Below the pieces are notes generated by a model that saw only the letters and a program-made list of their open reading frames with translations, was not told the DNA's origin and made no database searches. Shown in pieces: positions 7,570 to 17,231 of a stretch of 38,742 nucleotides of DNA. Each line of letters opens with the position of its first letter. Position 1 is the stretch's first letter. The translations under genes and the position numbers were made by a program. Source of the stretch: a bacterium (lineage in GTDB: Bacteria > Vulcanimicrobiota > Vulcanimicrobiia > Eremiobacterales > Eremiobacteraceae); the NCBI GenBank assembly GCA_902812405.1, contig CADDZI010000023.1, positions 1 through 38,742 of the forward strand, read 5' to 3'.

Positions 7570-10500
7570 ATGGGCAAGATGTTTTCGTGGGCGGTGCGTT
7601 CCTTCGCAGCCGCCCTGGTTGTCTTTTGGTGCGCCGGTTTTGAGGGGTCCGCTGACGGCGCACAAGCTGCACCTGCAGCCACACCGACCCCGAATCCCGT
7701 CTACGGTCGCCTCCATTGGCGCGAGGTTGGCCCCGCCGCCGCAGGTGGTCGCGTGGCGGCCGTCGCCGGAACAGCGACCGACCCTTTCCTGTACTACCTT
7801 GGCGCTGCCGGCGGTGGCGTCTGGAAAAGCGAGAACGGCGGGGCGAGCTGGGAACCTGTGTTCGACAAGCAGGACGTGCAGGCGATTGGGGCCGTCGCTA
7901 TCGACCCCACGAATAAAAACGTCGTGTGGGTCGGTACGGGCGAGGCCAATCCCCGCAATGACGTCATGTACGGCGACGGCATCTACAAGTCGACCGACGG
8001 GGGTAAGACGTGGCGCACTATGGGTCTGCGCGACCTGCGCTACATTTCGCGCATCGCCATCAACCCGCAAAACTCCAATGTCGTCGTCGTGGCGGGATTC
8101 GGCGACTTCTTTGCCGACACTCCCAACGGCGGCATCTGGCGCACCGATGACGGCGGCCGGACCTGGCGGCACACGCTGTACGTCGGACCCCAGACCGGCG
8201 GCTCCGATCTGGCCGAAGACCCGCAGCATCCCAACATTCTCTTTGCCGGGTTGTGGCAGTTTCGCCGGGTACCGTGGACGTTCACGAGCGGCGGTCCGGA
8301 TGACGGCTTGTACCGTTCAACCGACGGCGGCAAGACGTGGCGCAAGCTCATAGGGCACGGACTGCCCGGCGGCCTCATGGGACGCATCGGCCTGGCGATT
8401 GCGCCCAGCGATCCGCGCCGTGTGTACGCGCTGATTCAATCCAAGGAGGGCCTCCTGTGGCGTTCGGATGACGGCGGCACGACGTGGCGCATGATGAGCG
8501 ACGATACGATCGTCGATCAGCGCCCCTTCTATTTCAGCCACATCGCCGTTGACCCATCGGATCCCAATCACGTGTGGGCGGTTTCAGAATTGCTCTCGCA
8601 GAGCAAAGACGGCGGGAAGACCTTCAAGGCGGTTGCCGAAGACTCGGTCCACGTCGACTACCATGCAATTTGGATCGCCCCCAACGATCCCAAGCGCATC
8701 ATCGTCGGCGAAGATGGCGGTTACGCCCTCACGCTCGATGGCGGCGACACCTGGTCCTTCTCACGCAACCTCGCCATTGGGGAGGTGTACCACGTCGGTT
8801 ACGACGACCGTAATCCGTACCACGTCTGCGCACCATTGCAGGATAACAACGCCTATTGCGGACCCTCCAATAGCCTGGATCCGAACGGCATCCTCAACTC
8901 CATGTGGGATCGGGTCATCGGAGGCGACGGCATGTGGGCTGTCCCCGATCCCAGCGACTGGCAGCGCGTGTGGACCGACCTCCAGACTGGTAACATCGCA
9001 ATATGGGACGAGCGCACGCAGTCCAATCGGTTCATCAACCCGTACTTCCAGTCGGGCGCGGCGGATTTTGCCCTCTATGCACAACCCTACCGTTTTAACT
9101 GGGATAGTCCGATCGCGTTCGCTCCGTGGGATCCGCACACGGTCTGGCTGGGGGGCAACGTCGTCTTCCAGACACAAGACGACGGAGAACATTGGACGCC
9201 CATCAGCGGGGACCTGACGCGGAACATCAAATCCCACCAGCAGCCCTCAGGTGGTCCCATTACACTCGATGTCTCTAGCGCCGAGTACTCCGACACAATC
9301 CTCGATATCGAGGGTTCGCCCCAGGCCAAGGGCGAGATCTGGGTCGGCACCGACGACGGGCTGGTGCAGCTGACCCGCGATGGCGGCGCCCACTGGGCGA
9401 ACGTCACGCCCCCCGGCGCACCGGAGTTTGCGCGGGTCGAAACCGTGGCGCCGTCGCCGTTTGCGGACGGAACCGCGTACGCCGCCTTCGACAACCACCG
9501 GGCCGGGGATCACCGGCCGTACCTCTACGTGACGACGGACTTTGGCAAGACCTGGCGTGAGATCATCGGCGGCTTGCCCGGCGATGACTACGTCCGGACC
9601 GTGCGCCCCGACATCCGCAACCCCAACGTCGTCTATGCCGGCACCGAACACGGTGTGTGGATTTCGTACGACTCCGGCGGATCGTGGCAGAGCCTGCAAT
9701 TGAACCTGCCGCATACGTCGGTCCGCGATATCCACATCCAGCCGACGTTCAACGATATCCTGATCGCAACGCACGGCCGAGCCTTGTGGATTCTGGACGA
9801 TGCAACCAGCATGCAAAACATCCCCAAGGCGCGGGCCGATGGCGTCGAACTTTTCCCCATCCGGACGGCGTACGAATACCACGAGCATAGCAATCTCGAA
9901 GAGCTCTATACCGACTACGCCGCACCCAATCCGCCGAACGGCGCGATCGTGACGTTCTACCAAGCCGCCCCGCAGAAGAGCGCGCCGCAGGTGCAGATCC
10001 TGGACGCGGCCGGCCGGGTGGTGCGCACGATTGCCGGGACGCACAAAGTGAACGGCCGCGAGATACCCTACGTGACGAACGATCAAGGCCTCAATCGAGT
10101 CGTGTGGGACTTCCGGGAAGATGGACCCGTGCGGTGGATGGGTGCGGCGCGCGAGGAATACCAAGGCCCCCGCGAAGGCGCTCTCCTGCCGCCGGGTACC
10201 TACAGCGCGCGCCTCACGCTCAACGGACGGCTCTTCACCCAGACGTTCGAGGTCAAACCCGACCCGCGCTTTACCTTGACGCAGGCCGACTACGAAGCCA
10301 TCTACGAGTTCCAACACAAGTACTTCGGGGAATTCTCCAACGTTGACAGCGCGCTCAACGCGCTGGATGCCTTGAAGAAGGACCTGGACGCGGCGGCGGC
10401 CGCCGTGCGGCGACGCGGCACGGGTGCGGCCATGCAGGCGTCACAGAAACTGCAGGCGGTAGCGGCTGCGCGGGACTCGGTCTTCAACAGGTTGACCGCT

Positions 10501-10749
10501 AATTTCCGCAATGACGAGGATTCGATCATGCGGCCCGGTCAGCTGCGTGAAGATCTCGAAGGCTTGACCTTCGTGTCGGGTTCCCCACCGACGCCCGCCT
10601 TGCTGCAGTACGCGGCGACCGTGGACCAGCGGTACCGTGACATCCTGGGCCAGTACGATGCGCTGGCAGGGCAGGTGCAAGCTCTCAATGCGGCGCTGAG
10701 CGCGGCAGGGGTCAAGCCCGTGGCGATTCCGTCCGCGATCAATCCCTAG
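7570..10749 (+). CDS. Exported BNR/sortilin-like beta-propeller protein
   Basis: Translation from the ATG at 7570 gives about 1059 residues. It starts with a signal peptide (MGKMFSWAVRSFAAALVVFW) and is followed by many BNR/Asp-box repeats of the form S-x-D-G-G-x-T-W, for example KSTDGGKTW, RTDDGGRTW, RSTDGGKTW and RSDDGGTTW. These build one or more beta-propellers of the type seen in sialidases and sortilin (VPS10). The last 150 residues are alpha-helical, with alanine-rich coiled-coil stretches and no BNR repeats. This layout matches a large family often labelled glycosyl hydrolase or photosystem II stability factor-like; no glycosidase activity has been assigned to this architecture here, and I see no catalytic triad. 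The start is uncertain: GTG at 7552 and ATG at 7579 are in frame and no strong Shine-Dalgarno sequence is present. It is divergent from the M42 peptidase gene (93 bp). Confidence 0.85.
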   Translation: MGKMFSWAVRSFAAALVVFWCAGFEGSADGAQAAPAATPTPNPVYGRLHWREVGPAAAGGRVAAVAGTATDPFLYYLGAAGGGVWKSENGGASWEPVFDKQDVQAIGAVAIDPTNKNVVWVGTGEANPRNDVMYGDGIYKSTDGGKTWRTMGLRDLRYISRIAINPQNSNVVVVAGFGDFFADTPNGGIWRTDDGGRTWRHTLYVGPQTGGSDLAEDPQHPNILFAGLWQFRRVPWTFTSGGPDDGLYRSTDGGKTWRKLIGHGLPGGLMGRIGLAIAPSDPRRVYALIQSKEGLLWRSDDGGTTWRMMSDDTIVDQRPFYFSHIAVDPSDPNHVWAVSELLSQSKDGGKTFKAVAEDSVHVDYHAIWIAPNDPKRIIVGEDGGYALTLDGGDTWSFSRNLAIGEVYHVGYDDRNPYHVCAPLQDNNAYCGPSNSLDPNGILNSMWDRVIGGDGMWAVPDPSDWQRVWTDLQTGNIAIWDERTQSNRFINPYFQSGAADFALYAQPYRFNWDSPIAFAPWDPHTVWLGGNVVFQTQDDGEHWTPISGDLTRNIKSHQQPSGGPITLDVSSAEYSDTILDIEGSPQAKGEIWVGTDDGLVQLTRDGGAHWANVTPPGAPEFARVETVAPSPFADGTAYAAFDNHRAGDHRPYLYVTTDFGKTWREIIGGLPGDDYVRTVRPDIRNPNVVYAGTEHGVWISYDSGGSWQSLQLNLPHTSVRDIHIQPTFNDILIATHGRALWILDDATSMQNIPKARADGVELFPIRTAYEYHEHSNLEELYTDYAAPNPPNGAIVTFYQAAPQKSAPQVQILDAAGRVVRTIAGTHKVNGREIPYVTNDQGLNRVVWDFREDGPVRWMGAAREEYQGPREGALLPPGTYSARLTLNGRLFTQTFEVKPDPRFTLTQADYEAIYEFQHKYFGEFSNVDSALNALDALKKDLDAAAAAVRRRGTGAAMQASQKLQAVAAARDSVFNRLTANFRNDEDSIMRPGQLREDLEGLTFVSGSPPTPALLQYAATVDQRYRDILGQYDALAGQVQALNAALSAAGVKPVAIPSAINP

Positions 10750-10754
10750 ACCGC

Positions 10755-10785
10755 TGCGGGCGCTCCGATGCACGGGGCGCCCGCA
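10755..10785 (+). terminator. Strong hairpin just after the propeller gene
   Basis: A 12-bp stem, including one G-T pair (TGCGGGCGCTCC with GGGGCGCCCGCA) around a seven-base loop, begins six bases after the stop codon. The tail (CGTGTTGTC) has few T residues, so termination may be weak or factor-assisted. It is distinct from the palindrome family further downstream. Confidence 0.55.
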
Positions 10786-10826
10786 CGTGTTGTCACGGCT
10801 AGATCGCCAGGCTATGGACAGTCCGT

Positions 10827-10851
10827 ATCGGTCGGCTTTTAGCCGACCGAT
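10827..10851. repeat. Palindrome ATCGGTCGGCT-TTT-AGCCGACCGAT (copy C1)
   Basis: A perfect 11-bp inverted repeat around TTT. Its arms contain the GGTCGGC/GCCGACC core of copies A and B, with a different centre. It lies between the convergent propeller and S10 carboxypeptidase genes. Confidence 0.8.
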
Positions 10852-10887
10852 GGAACCACCCGCCTTGTCGCACGCCCAAGGCGTCAC

Positions 10888-10942
10888 GTTCTCTCGGTCG
10901 CGCAAGCGCGACCGCTACACACGGTTGCGCGAGCGAGACCGC
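10888..10942. repeat. Palindrome GGTCGCGC-AA-GCGCGACC with a degenerate second copy (C2)
   Basis: GTTCTCTCGGTCGCGC, AA, GCGCGACC and GCTAC form the simple version of the repeat, with the same left flank (GTTCTCTCGG) as copy B. A degenerate second copy follows directly (GGTTGCGCGAGCGAGACCGCT, 10923-10943). Together with C1 it fills most of the gap between two convergent genes. Confidence 0.78.
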
Positions 10943-10953
10943 TCAGACCGTCG

Positions 10954-12507
10954 TCAGTGGTGCAGCACCGAGGCATACCAGGCCTCGAGATCGCGCCGGA
11001 ACTCCGCCAGGGCCGGCGTGTGGAGGTACACCATGTGGCCGGACTGGTAGAATCCATACGTGATGTGCTTCTGCAACGCGGACGATAGGTTGAGGTGGTT
11101 GAGCGTATAGACAGTTGCAAAGTAGGGCGTCGCGAAGTCGAAGTATCCGTTGGCCGAGAAGACGCGCAGGTGCGGGTTTTCGGTCATCGCCGTCGCGAGG
11201 TCGGGTGCCACGTTGGTGGGCTCGATCCCGTTGTGTTTGAAATCCCACGGTCGCGTCGCATGATAATTGACCGGCAGGTAGGGGATATCTGGCTCGTAGT
11301 GCAGATCCTGGCGGACGTACTGATTGAAGGTCGCCGTGAAGGCACCCGACGTCGCAACGTCCGCCGGGTCCCATTCCGGTTCGTTGCCCACGATGTCCAG
11401 GCTGTAGGTGGCAAAGCGGGCATCCAGCCGCCCCACAATCTGCCCGCTGCCGCGCAGCAGCTCGGTCTCGAAGCGCAGGTAGGGAATCCGCAGGTTCGAG
11501 TCGCTGATGTACCGCTCGGACAAACCTGTGTACTCATGCAGCTTGCGGACAACGTCCGCCCGCTCGGCGGCGCCTAGTTGAGCACCCTTGGCGAGCGCGT
11601 CGAGGTACTCGCCCATGGCGAAATCCTCGACCTGGTGCAAAAATGCCGGCAGACTGGACGCGCTGACTTTGTGGTGGTACCAGGCAACCGCCGCCTCCGT
11701 CGGCAGGTACAGGACGTAGCCCCAGTCGCCGCCGCCGATGGAAACTGGATCAAAGTTGATTTCCCAGTCCAAGTTGAAGTTCAGGATGGTGGATAAGAGC
11801 ACGACGCCGTTGAGGTCGATACCCTTGTCCTCCAGGTAACTGGCCAGAGCCGCCGAGCGGGTGGTCCCGTAGCTCTCGCCAAACAGGAACTTCGGCGAGT
11901 TCCAACGATTGAAGTTCGTAATGTAGGACTGGATGAATTGCCCAAAGGCCGCGACATCCTGATCGACCCCAAAGAAGTCTTTTGGCGTCCCAACGCCGAT
12001 AATACGGCTAAAGCCGGTCGCCGGTGCATCGACGAAGACCTCGTCCGTGGCGTCCAGCAGCGAGAAGGAATTATCTTCATAGCGGTAGGGGGCGGGGGGT
12101 GTCACCTGGGCATCGCTCGTCACGACGCGCACCGGTCCGAAGGAACCCATGCGCAACCAGATGGTTGAACTGCCCGGGCCGCCGTTGTAGAAAAACGTCA
12201 CCGGGCGGGTGTTGGGATCGGCACCGTCCAGCGTATACGCGGTATAGAACATGCGGCAGGTGGGTTGACCTTTGTCATTGCGCAAAACAATCGTGCCGGC
12301 GCGCGCCGTGTAGGCTAGGGTCTTGCCGTCCACGACCAAGGTATGATGCGTCACCGCATCCGGAATCGCTCCTGGTGCATGTTCGGGCGCCGCTTTGGCC
12401 GACGCGGCCGGCGAAGGTGAAGGGTCGGTTTCCCCGGCGACACCGGGGCGTGCGGGAGCCACCAAAAAGATAAAAACGATGAAGAAGAGATAGGCAATGA
12501 CTTTCAC
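10954..12507 (-). CDS. Exported S10-family serine carboxypeptidase
   Basis: A 517-residue serine carboxypeptidase of family S10 (alpha/beta-hydrolase fold), which removes C-terminal residues from peptides. The oxyanion-hole motif FFYNGGPGSS, the nucleophile S212 in FGESYGT, D457 in SANGYFDFATP and H491 in SGHMVYLH are all present. I place the start at the GTG at 12507 because GGAGG lies five bases upstream; an ATG at 12519 is also in frame, but it would place that sequence inside the gene. The resulting N-terminus (MKVIAYLFFIVFIFLVAPARPGVAGE) is a signal peptide, followed by a Pro/Ala-rich linker. The gene is divergent from the adaptor gene (187 bp apart, no obvious promoter seen) and convergent with the propeller gene. 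With the M42 enzyme it suggests extracytoplasmic peptide breakdown. Confidence 0.92.
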   Translation of the reverse strand: MKVIAYLFFIVFIFLVAPARPGVAGETDPSPSPAASAKAAPEHAPGAIPDAVTHHTLVVDGKTLAYTARAGTIVLRNDKGQPTCRMFYTAYTLDGADPNTRPVTFFYNGGPGSSTIWLRMGSFGPVRVVTSDAQVTPPAPYRYEDNSFSLLDATDEVFVDAPATGFSRIIGVGTPKDFFGVDQDVAAFGQFIQSYITNFNRWNSPKFLFGESYGTTRSAALASYLEDKGIDLNGVVLLSTILNFNLDWEINFDPVSIGGGDWGYVLYLPTEAAVAWYHHKVSASSLPAFLHQVEDFAMGEYLDALAKGAQLGAAERADVVRKLHEYTGLSERYISDSNLRIPYLRFETELLRGSGQIVGRLDARFATYSLDIVGNEPEWDPADVATSGAFTATFNQYVRQDLHYEPDIPYLPVNYHATRPWDFKHNGIEPTNVAPDLATAMTENPHLRVFSANGYFDFATPYFATVYTLNHLNLSSALQKHITYGFYQSGHMVYLHTPALAEFRRDLEAWYASVLHH

Positions 12508-12694
12508 CGGCACCTCCATCGAACGTGACAGGCATAGGCGGCGAGGGCTGAGGACAGAGTTCGCACGTCCCGCCGCGATGCCTTGTCGCACGACGCCGAC
12601 GGACACAAGCGGTACGCGGCTTTGCGCGCTGACCGGTCCCCATTGTCCGTGCTCCAACCAGGGACACGGCGTCACCGGGTGCAAAGCAGGAGAC

Positions 12695-13987
12695 ATGAGA
12701 TGGACGATCCGGCAGGGCGCACGCCGGATGTGGTGTGCCGCCTTGTGCCTCGGCATCGTGGCACTGAGTGCCTGTGCACACCGCACTACGCCGCCGGGAG
12801 GCGGAGGCATGCCGGGTGCTTTCGCCTTACCCGTCGCGGCCGCACCGATTGTCCGCGGCGACATCGCCCAGACTTTTGACGTGACGAGCACCGTGACGCC
12901 GCTCCAGCAGGCATCGCTGTCGTCGGTCATCTCCGGCAACGTCATTGACGTTGCCGCCCAAATTGGACAGCGCGTTCACAAGGGCGAGTTGTTGGTGAAA
13001 ATTGACGACAGCACGCTGCGCGCGGCAGCCACCCAGGCCGCCGCGCATCTGGCCCAATTGCTTGCCACCTACGGGGGCGGCGTCCGTTCGGCACAGGCCA
13101 ACCTCGCCTCCGCCAAGGTGGCCTACGAGACCGCAGAGCGTACCTACCAGCGCGATCTGCAGCTCTTCTTCCAAGGCTTCGTTGCAAAGGCAGACCTGGA
13201 CCAGGCGCGCAGCCAAGCGGCGGCGGCGCAGGCCCAATACCAGGCCGCGCAGATAGCGGCGGAAAACGCAAGCCTCAACCCGGGCAGTCATAGCGCGGCG
13301 CTGGCCGATATTGCCAACGCACGTGCGGCACTGCAGCAAATCCAAGCGCAGATCGCCCAAACCAATGTCGCCGCTCCCTTCGACGGCGTCGTGACGGCCC
13401 GCAACGTCGATCCCGGCACGCTGGCTTCGCCGGGCACGGTCCTCATGCAAGTCGCACAGCTGGATCCGGTGTTCGTGGATGCGGGCATTTCCGGCGACGA
13501 TCTGCCGTTCGTCCATGTCGGCACGCCGGCAACCGTCACGGTCGCCGCCATCGCGGGACGAGCCTGGCATGCCGCCGTCGCCTACTTGAATTTAGCGGCT
13601 GCGCCGGGCAGCTTGACATACCAGGCCCGGGTGCAGGTTCCCAATTCCGATCTGGCGTTGCGCGGAGGGATGGTGGCGACCGTCTCCTTCGTCCGGTCAC
13701 ACAAGACAGGCGTTCTCCTGGCGCCCCGCGCCGCGCTTGTGCAAACCCAAACCGGCTACTCCTTGTACGTCGTCGCCGGCGGAAAAGCACAGGCGGTGCC
13801 GGTGGACGTCGGGATTACGAACGACCGCGTTGCCGAAGTGTCGGGCCCCGGTCTACGTGCCGGGCAGCTGGCGATTCTCAATCCGGCCGTCACGCTGCAG
13901 CCGGGCATGCCGGTCCAGATTATACCGGCGGGCAAGCCGGGCACAAAGACGCCGACCAAGGCCGCCTCCACCCGCAGCGCAGGCTAG
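12695..13987 (+). CDS. RND efflux periplasmic adaptor, lipoprotein (pump 1)
   Basis: A 430-residue membrane fusion protein of the HlyD/AcrA type, which joins an inner-membrane RND pump to an outer-membrane channel. From the ATG at 12695 (AGGAG just upstream, tight spacing) the N-terminus runs MRWTIRQGARRMWCAALCLG, then IVALSAC with lipobox LSAC. The lipoyl half motifs (SGNVIDVAAQIGQRVHKGELLVKI and TNVAAPFDGVVTARNVDPGT) surround a long alpha-helical hairpin rich in A, Q and E, followed by beta-barrel and membrane-proximal domains. A longer open frame reaches 12497 but overlaps the divergent carboxypeptidase start and is not conserved-looking. The RND gene begins 27 bp downstream, so the two are one operon; no TolC-like gene follows. 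Confidence 0.9.
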   Translation: MRWTIRQGARRMWCAALCLGIVALSACAHRTTPPGGGGMPGAFALPVAAAPIVRGDIAQTFDVTSTVTPLQQASLSSVISGNVIDVAAQIGQRVHKGELLVKIDDSTLRAAATQAAAHLAQLLATYGGGVRSAQANLASAKVAYETAERTYQRDLQLFFQGFVAKADLDQARSQAAAAQAQYQAAQIAAENASLNPGSHSAALADIANARAALQQIQAQIAQTNVAAPFDGVVTARNVDPGTLASPGTVLMQVAQLDPVFVDAGISGDDLPFVHVGTPATVTVAAIAGRAWHAAVAYLNLAAAPGSLTYQARVQVPNSDLALRGGMVATVSFVRSHKTGVLLAPRAALVQTQTGYSLYVVAGGKAQAVPVDVGITNDRVAEVSGPGLRAGQLAILNPAVTLQPGMPVQIIPAGKPGTKTPTKAASTRSAG

Positions 13988-14014
13988 GCCCCAGGAGCGG
14001 ACACCCGGCAGAGC

Positions 14015-17000
14015 ATGTTCACCAAGTTCTTCATCACCCGCCCGATCTTCGCGTCCGTTCTCTCGGCGCTCATCTTGCTGGCCGGGGCTATCTCGCTGCC
14101 CTCGTTGCCGGTCGCTCACTATCCCAACATTTCCCCGCCCCAAATCTCGGTGACGTCGGAGTACATCGGAGCCAACGCCGAAGCCGTTGAGGCGTCCGTC
14201 ACCAATCCCCTCGAGCAAGCCATCAATGGCGCGGAGGGTTTGCGTTACATCTCTTCGACCAGCAGCGATGATGGCTCGAGCACCATTGTCGCGACGTTCA
14301 ATTTAGGTCGCGACCCGGACCGCGCGCTGTCGGACGTCCAAAACCGCGTGAGCACCGTCGCCGGCGTCCTCCCCGCCCAGGTCAACCAGACCGGCATCTC
14401 GGTCACCAAAAACTCCTCGACGTTCATCATGGCGCTGGCTCTGACGTCGGACAATCCGAAGTACGACAGCATCTTCCTCAGCAATTATGCCGACCGGTAC
14501 ATCACCGGCGCCCTGAAGCGCGTCAAGGGAGTCGCCAACGTCATCATCTTCGGTGAACGTAAGTATGCGATGCGCCTGTGGCTGGACCCCACGAAGTTGC
14601 AGGCGTACGGTCTGACGGCGGGCGACGTCACGTCGGCGTTGGCGGCGCAGAACGTCCAGGTGGCGGCGGGGGCCATCGGCCAGCCGCCCGCGCCGCCGGG
14701 GCAAGCCTACGAGTACCGGGTACGCGTGGCGGGTCAGCTCCAAACACCGGCTGAGTTCGCCAACATCATCGTCAAGTCGGGCAACGGGTACCTGGTGCAC
14801 GTGGGCGACGTCGGGCGGGTGGATTTGGGCGCTGAGAACTACGCCACCAACCTGAACTTCGATGGCAAGACGGCGGTCGGCTTGGGCGTTCTGCAGCTGC
14901 AGGACGCCAACTCGCTCAGCGTCTCGCAGGGCGTGCAAAACGTCATGGCAGGTTTGGCCGCGCAATTTCCGCCGGGCGTCCACTACCAGGTCGCCTTCGA
15001 TTCGACGGTCTTCGTGCACCAGTCGATCAACGAAGTTCTCAAGACGCTCCTCGTCGCGATCAGCCTGGTCATCTTGACGATCTTCTTCTTCTTGCAGGAC
15101 TGGCGGACGACGCTCATCCCGGCCATTACGATCCCGGTGTCGCTGCTGGGGACGTTTGCCTTGCTCAAGGCGTTCGGTTTTTCGATCAATGTCCTGACAC
15201 TGTTCGGTCTGACGCTGGCCACGGCGCTGGTAGTGGACGATGCGATTGTCGTCATCGAGAACATCGTGCGCTACGTCCAGGAACACAAGACGAACCCGGT
15301 GGAGGCTGCACCCCTGGCCATGCAGGAAATCGCCAGCGCCGTCATCGCCACCTCGCTCGTCCTGCTGGCGGTGTTTGTCCCGGTGGCGTTCTTCCCCGGA
15401 GAGACGGGGCAGCTCTACAAGCAGTTCGCACTGACCATTGCCTCGACCATTTCGATCTCCGCCTTCACGGCCCTCACTCTGGCCCCGGCCCTGGCGGCCA
15501 TTCTGCTCAAAGGCGGGGAGGGCCGGCACAGCTGGTTCATGCGTCAGGTGGGCGCCTTTATCCAACGCCTGCGCGCCGGGTATGGGCGCTTGTTGCCCAC
15601 GGTTCTCGCCCGCTGGCCGATCGTCGTCGCCGCGTTCGCGGTCTTGCTGGTCGTGACCGTCTCCATGCTGCGCATCGTACCCACGGCCTTCGTGCCCGAC
15701 GAGGACCAGGGTTACTTCATTATCATCGAGCAAGGCCCACCCGGCGTATCGCTGCAGTATACCGATGCAATCATGGCGCGGGCTCTGAAGGTGTTGCGCA
15801 CGGAGCCCGACGTCACCGATGCCTTCATCGTCTCGGGCTTCAGCTTCACCGGCGTCGGGTCGAACAACGGCATCATGTTCTGCCACCTGAAGCCGTGGTC
15901 GGACAGACGGTCGGCGGCAGATTCGGCGCAGGCCGTCGAGAACCGCCTCAACAGCAAATTTGCGGGCATCACGGGCGCCGTCATCTACGCCTTCAACCCG
16001 CCCGCTTTCACCGTCGGCAACATCAGCGGCTTCGATTTTGAACTCGAGGACCGGGCCAATCTGGGACTCGGTGCCTTGGCCCAAACCGCCAATCTCATGA
16101 CCTATAAGGCGAACACCAACCCCGCCTTGACGTCGGTCTTCACCACCTTCCGCGTCGACAGTCCGCAAATCCAGCTCGACATCGATCGCAACGCGGTCGA
16201 AGCTGCCCACGTCAACCTCAGCGACGTCTTCAACACGCTCCAGATCTTGCTTGGCTCGGACTACGTCAATAACTTTACCTACCAGAACAATTCATACCGG
16301 GTCTTCGTCCAGGCCGACGCTCCTTTCCGTTCGCACATCGATGACTTGCGTCTGTACTACGTGCGCGCCGCCAACGGAACGCTGATTCCCCTGTCGGCGC
16401 TCATGAGAATTCGCCACGTCTTGGGCCCGCCGCAGATTACCCACTATAACCTCTTCCGCTCCGTCGAGTTTAGCGGCAACCCGCGTCCCGGCTATTCCTC
16501 GGGTCAGGCCATCGCCGCCATGCAGGACGTCGCCAAGCAGACCCTGCCCGCCGGCATGGGCTACGAGTGGACGGGTGTGTCGCTCGATCAGATCGAGGCG
16601 GGGAGCGTCACGATCGTCATCTTTGGGCTGGCCGTCGTTTTCGTATTCTTGGTCTTGGCCGCACAGTACGAGAGCGTCGTCGATCCCCTCATCATCATCT
16701 TGGCCGTTCCCCTGGCCATTCTCGGCGCTCTCACCGCAGTCTGGCTGCGCGGGATGCAGAACGACATCTACACGCAAATCGGCCTGGTCATGCTCGTCGG
16801 CCTGGCCAGTAAGAATGCCATTCTGATCGTGCAGTTTGGGAATCTGCTGCGCAAGCAGGGGGTCCCGGTGGCCGAAGCTGCGGTGCTCGCTGCTCGCACG
16901 CGGTTGCGTCCCATTCTCATGACCTCGTTCGCGTTCATCTTCGGCATCATGCCCTTGGTATTCGCGACCGGCGCAGGCGAGGCCGGACGTCGCTCCATCG

Positions 17001-17155
17001 GGACGGCCGTCGTCGGCGGCATGCTCGTCTCGACTCTGTTGAATCTGTTTGTTACTCCCGTCCTGTACGTCCTCATTGCGGGGGCGGAGGAGCGCCTGCG
17101 CGCCCGGCGAGCTGGCGCGGGTGCGGCGGAGCGATACGAGGCAGCCTCCAAGTAG
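14015..17155 (+). CDS. RND multidrug efflux transporter, AcrB/HAE1 type (pump 1)
   Basis: A 1046-residue inner-membrane pump, the usual length for AcrB-type hydrophobe/amphiphile efflux proteins driven by the proton gradient. The N-terminus MFTKFFITRPIFASVLSALI followed by PVAHYPNISPPQISVTSEYIG is characteristic. TM4 carries the paired proton-relay aspartates (about D408 and D409, in LVVDDAIVVIENI), and the second half has GLASKNAILIVQF and RPILMTSFAF. Two large periplasmic porter/docking loops are present, giving twelve predicted membrane helices. It follows its adaptor closely and converges with a minus-strand DUF2784 gene; a palindrome repeat lies in that gap. Substrates cannot be read from sequence. 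Confidence 0.94.
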   Translation: MFTKFFITRPIFASVLSALILLAGAISLPSLPVAHYPNISPPQISVTSEYIGANAEAVEASVTNPLEQAINGAEGLRYISSTSSDDGSSTIVATFNLGRDPDRALSDVQNRVSTVAGVLPAQVNQTGISVTKNSSTFIMALALTSDNPKYDSIFLSNYADRYITGALKRVKGVANVIIFGERKYAMRLWLDPTKLQAYGLTAGDVTSALAAQNVQVAAGAIGQPPAPPGQAYEYRVRVAGQLQTPAEFANIIVKSGNGYLVHVGDVGRVDLGAENYATNLNFDGKTAVGLGVLQLQDANSLSVSQGVQNVMAGLAAQFPPGVHYQVAFDSTVFVHQSINEVLKTLLVAISLVILTIFFFLQDWRTTLIPAITIPVSLLGTFALLKAFGFSINVLTLFGLTLATALVVDDAIVVIENIVRYVQEHKTNPVEAAPLAMQEIASAVIATSLVLLAVFVPVAFFPGETGQLYKQFALTIASTISISAFTALTLAPALAAILLKGGEGRHSWFMRQVGAFIQRLRAGYGRLLPTVLARWPIVVAAFAVLLVVTVSMLRIVPTAFVPDEDQGYFIIIEQGPPGVSLQYTDAIMARALKVLRTEPDVTDAFIVSGFSFTGVGSNNGIMFCHLKPWSDRRSAADSAQAVENRLNSKFAGITGAVIYAFNPPAFTVGNISGFDFELEDRANLGLGALAQTANLMTYKANTNPALTSVFTTFRVDSPQIQLDIDRNAVEAAHVNLSDVFNTLQILLGSDYVNNFTYQNNSYRVFVQADAPFRSHIDDLRLYYVRAANGTLIPLSALMRIRHVLGPPQITHYNLFRSVEFSGNPRPGYSSGQAIAAMQDVAKQTLPAGMGYEWTGVSLDQIEAGSVTIVIFGLAVVFVFLVLAAQYESVVDPLIIILAVPLAILGALTAVWLRGMQNDIYTQIGLVMLVGLASKNAILIVQFGNLLRKQGVPVAEAAVLAARTRLRPILMTSFAFIFGIMPLVFATGAGEAGRRSIGTAVVGGMLVSTLLNLFVTPVLYVLIAGAEERLRARRAGAGAAERYEAASK

Positions 17156-17160
17156 ACGAC

Positions 17161-17231
17161 GCGTAGCGGCCGCGCTTGCGAAGCCCGGGAAAACGTCGCA
17201 TGCGTAGCGGCCGCGCTTGCGCGGCCGAGAG
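17161..17231. repeat. Two palindrome copies (D1, D2), inverted orientation
   Basis: GCGTAGCGGCCGCGCTTGCG (17161-17180) is a partial copy. TGCGTAGCGGCCGCGCTTGC followed by GCGGCCGAGAGAG (17201-17233) is a complete one. Read on the minus strand, D2 is CTCTCTCGGCCGCGC-AA-GCGCGGCCGCTACGC, matching copy C2 with GG-CC in place of GG-TC/GA-CC, a compensated change that preserves pairing. It lies between the convergent pump 1 and DUF2784 genes. Confidence 0.8.

Noticed and set aside
7477-8229. N-terminal extension of the M42 gene
   Set aside because: It overlaps the propeller gene antisense and would bury the signal peptide inside the protein.
14303-16210. 635-codon minus-strand open frame inside pump 1
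   Set aside because: Composition is dominated by R, D, G and H as expected for the reverse frame of a GC-rich gene; the plus-strand RND motifs are unambiguous.
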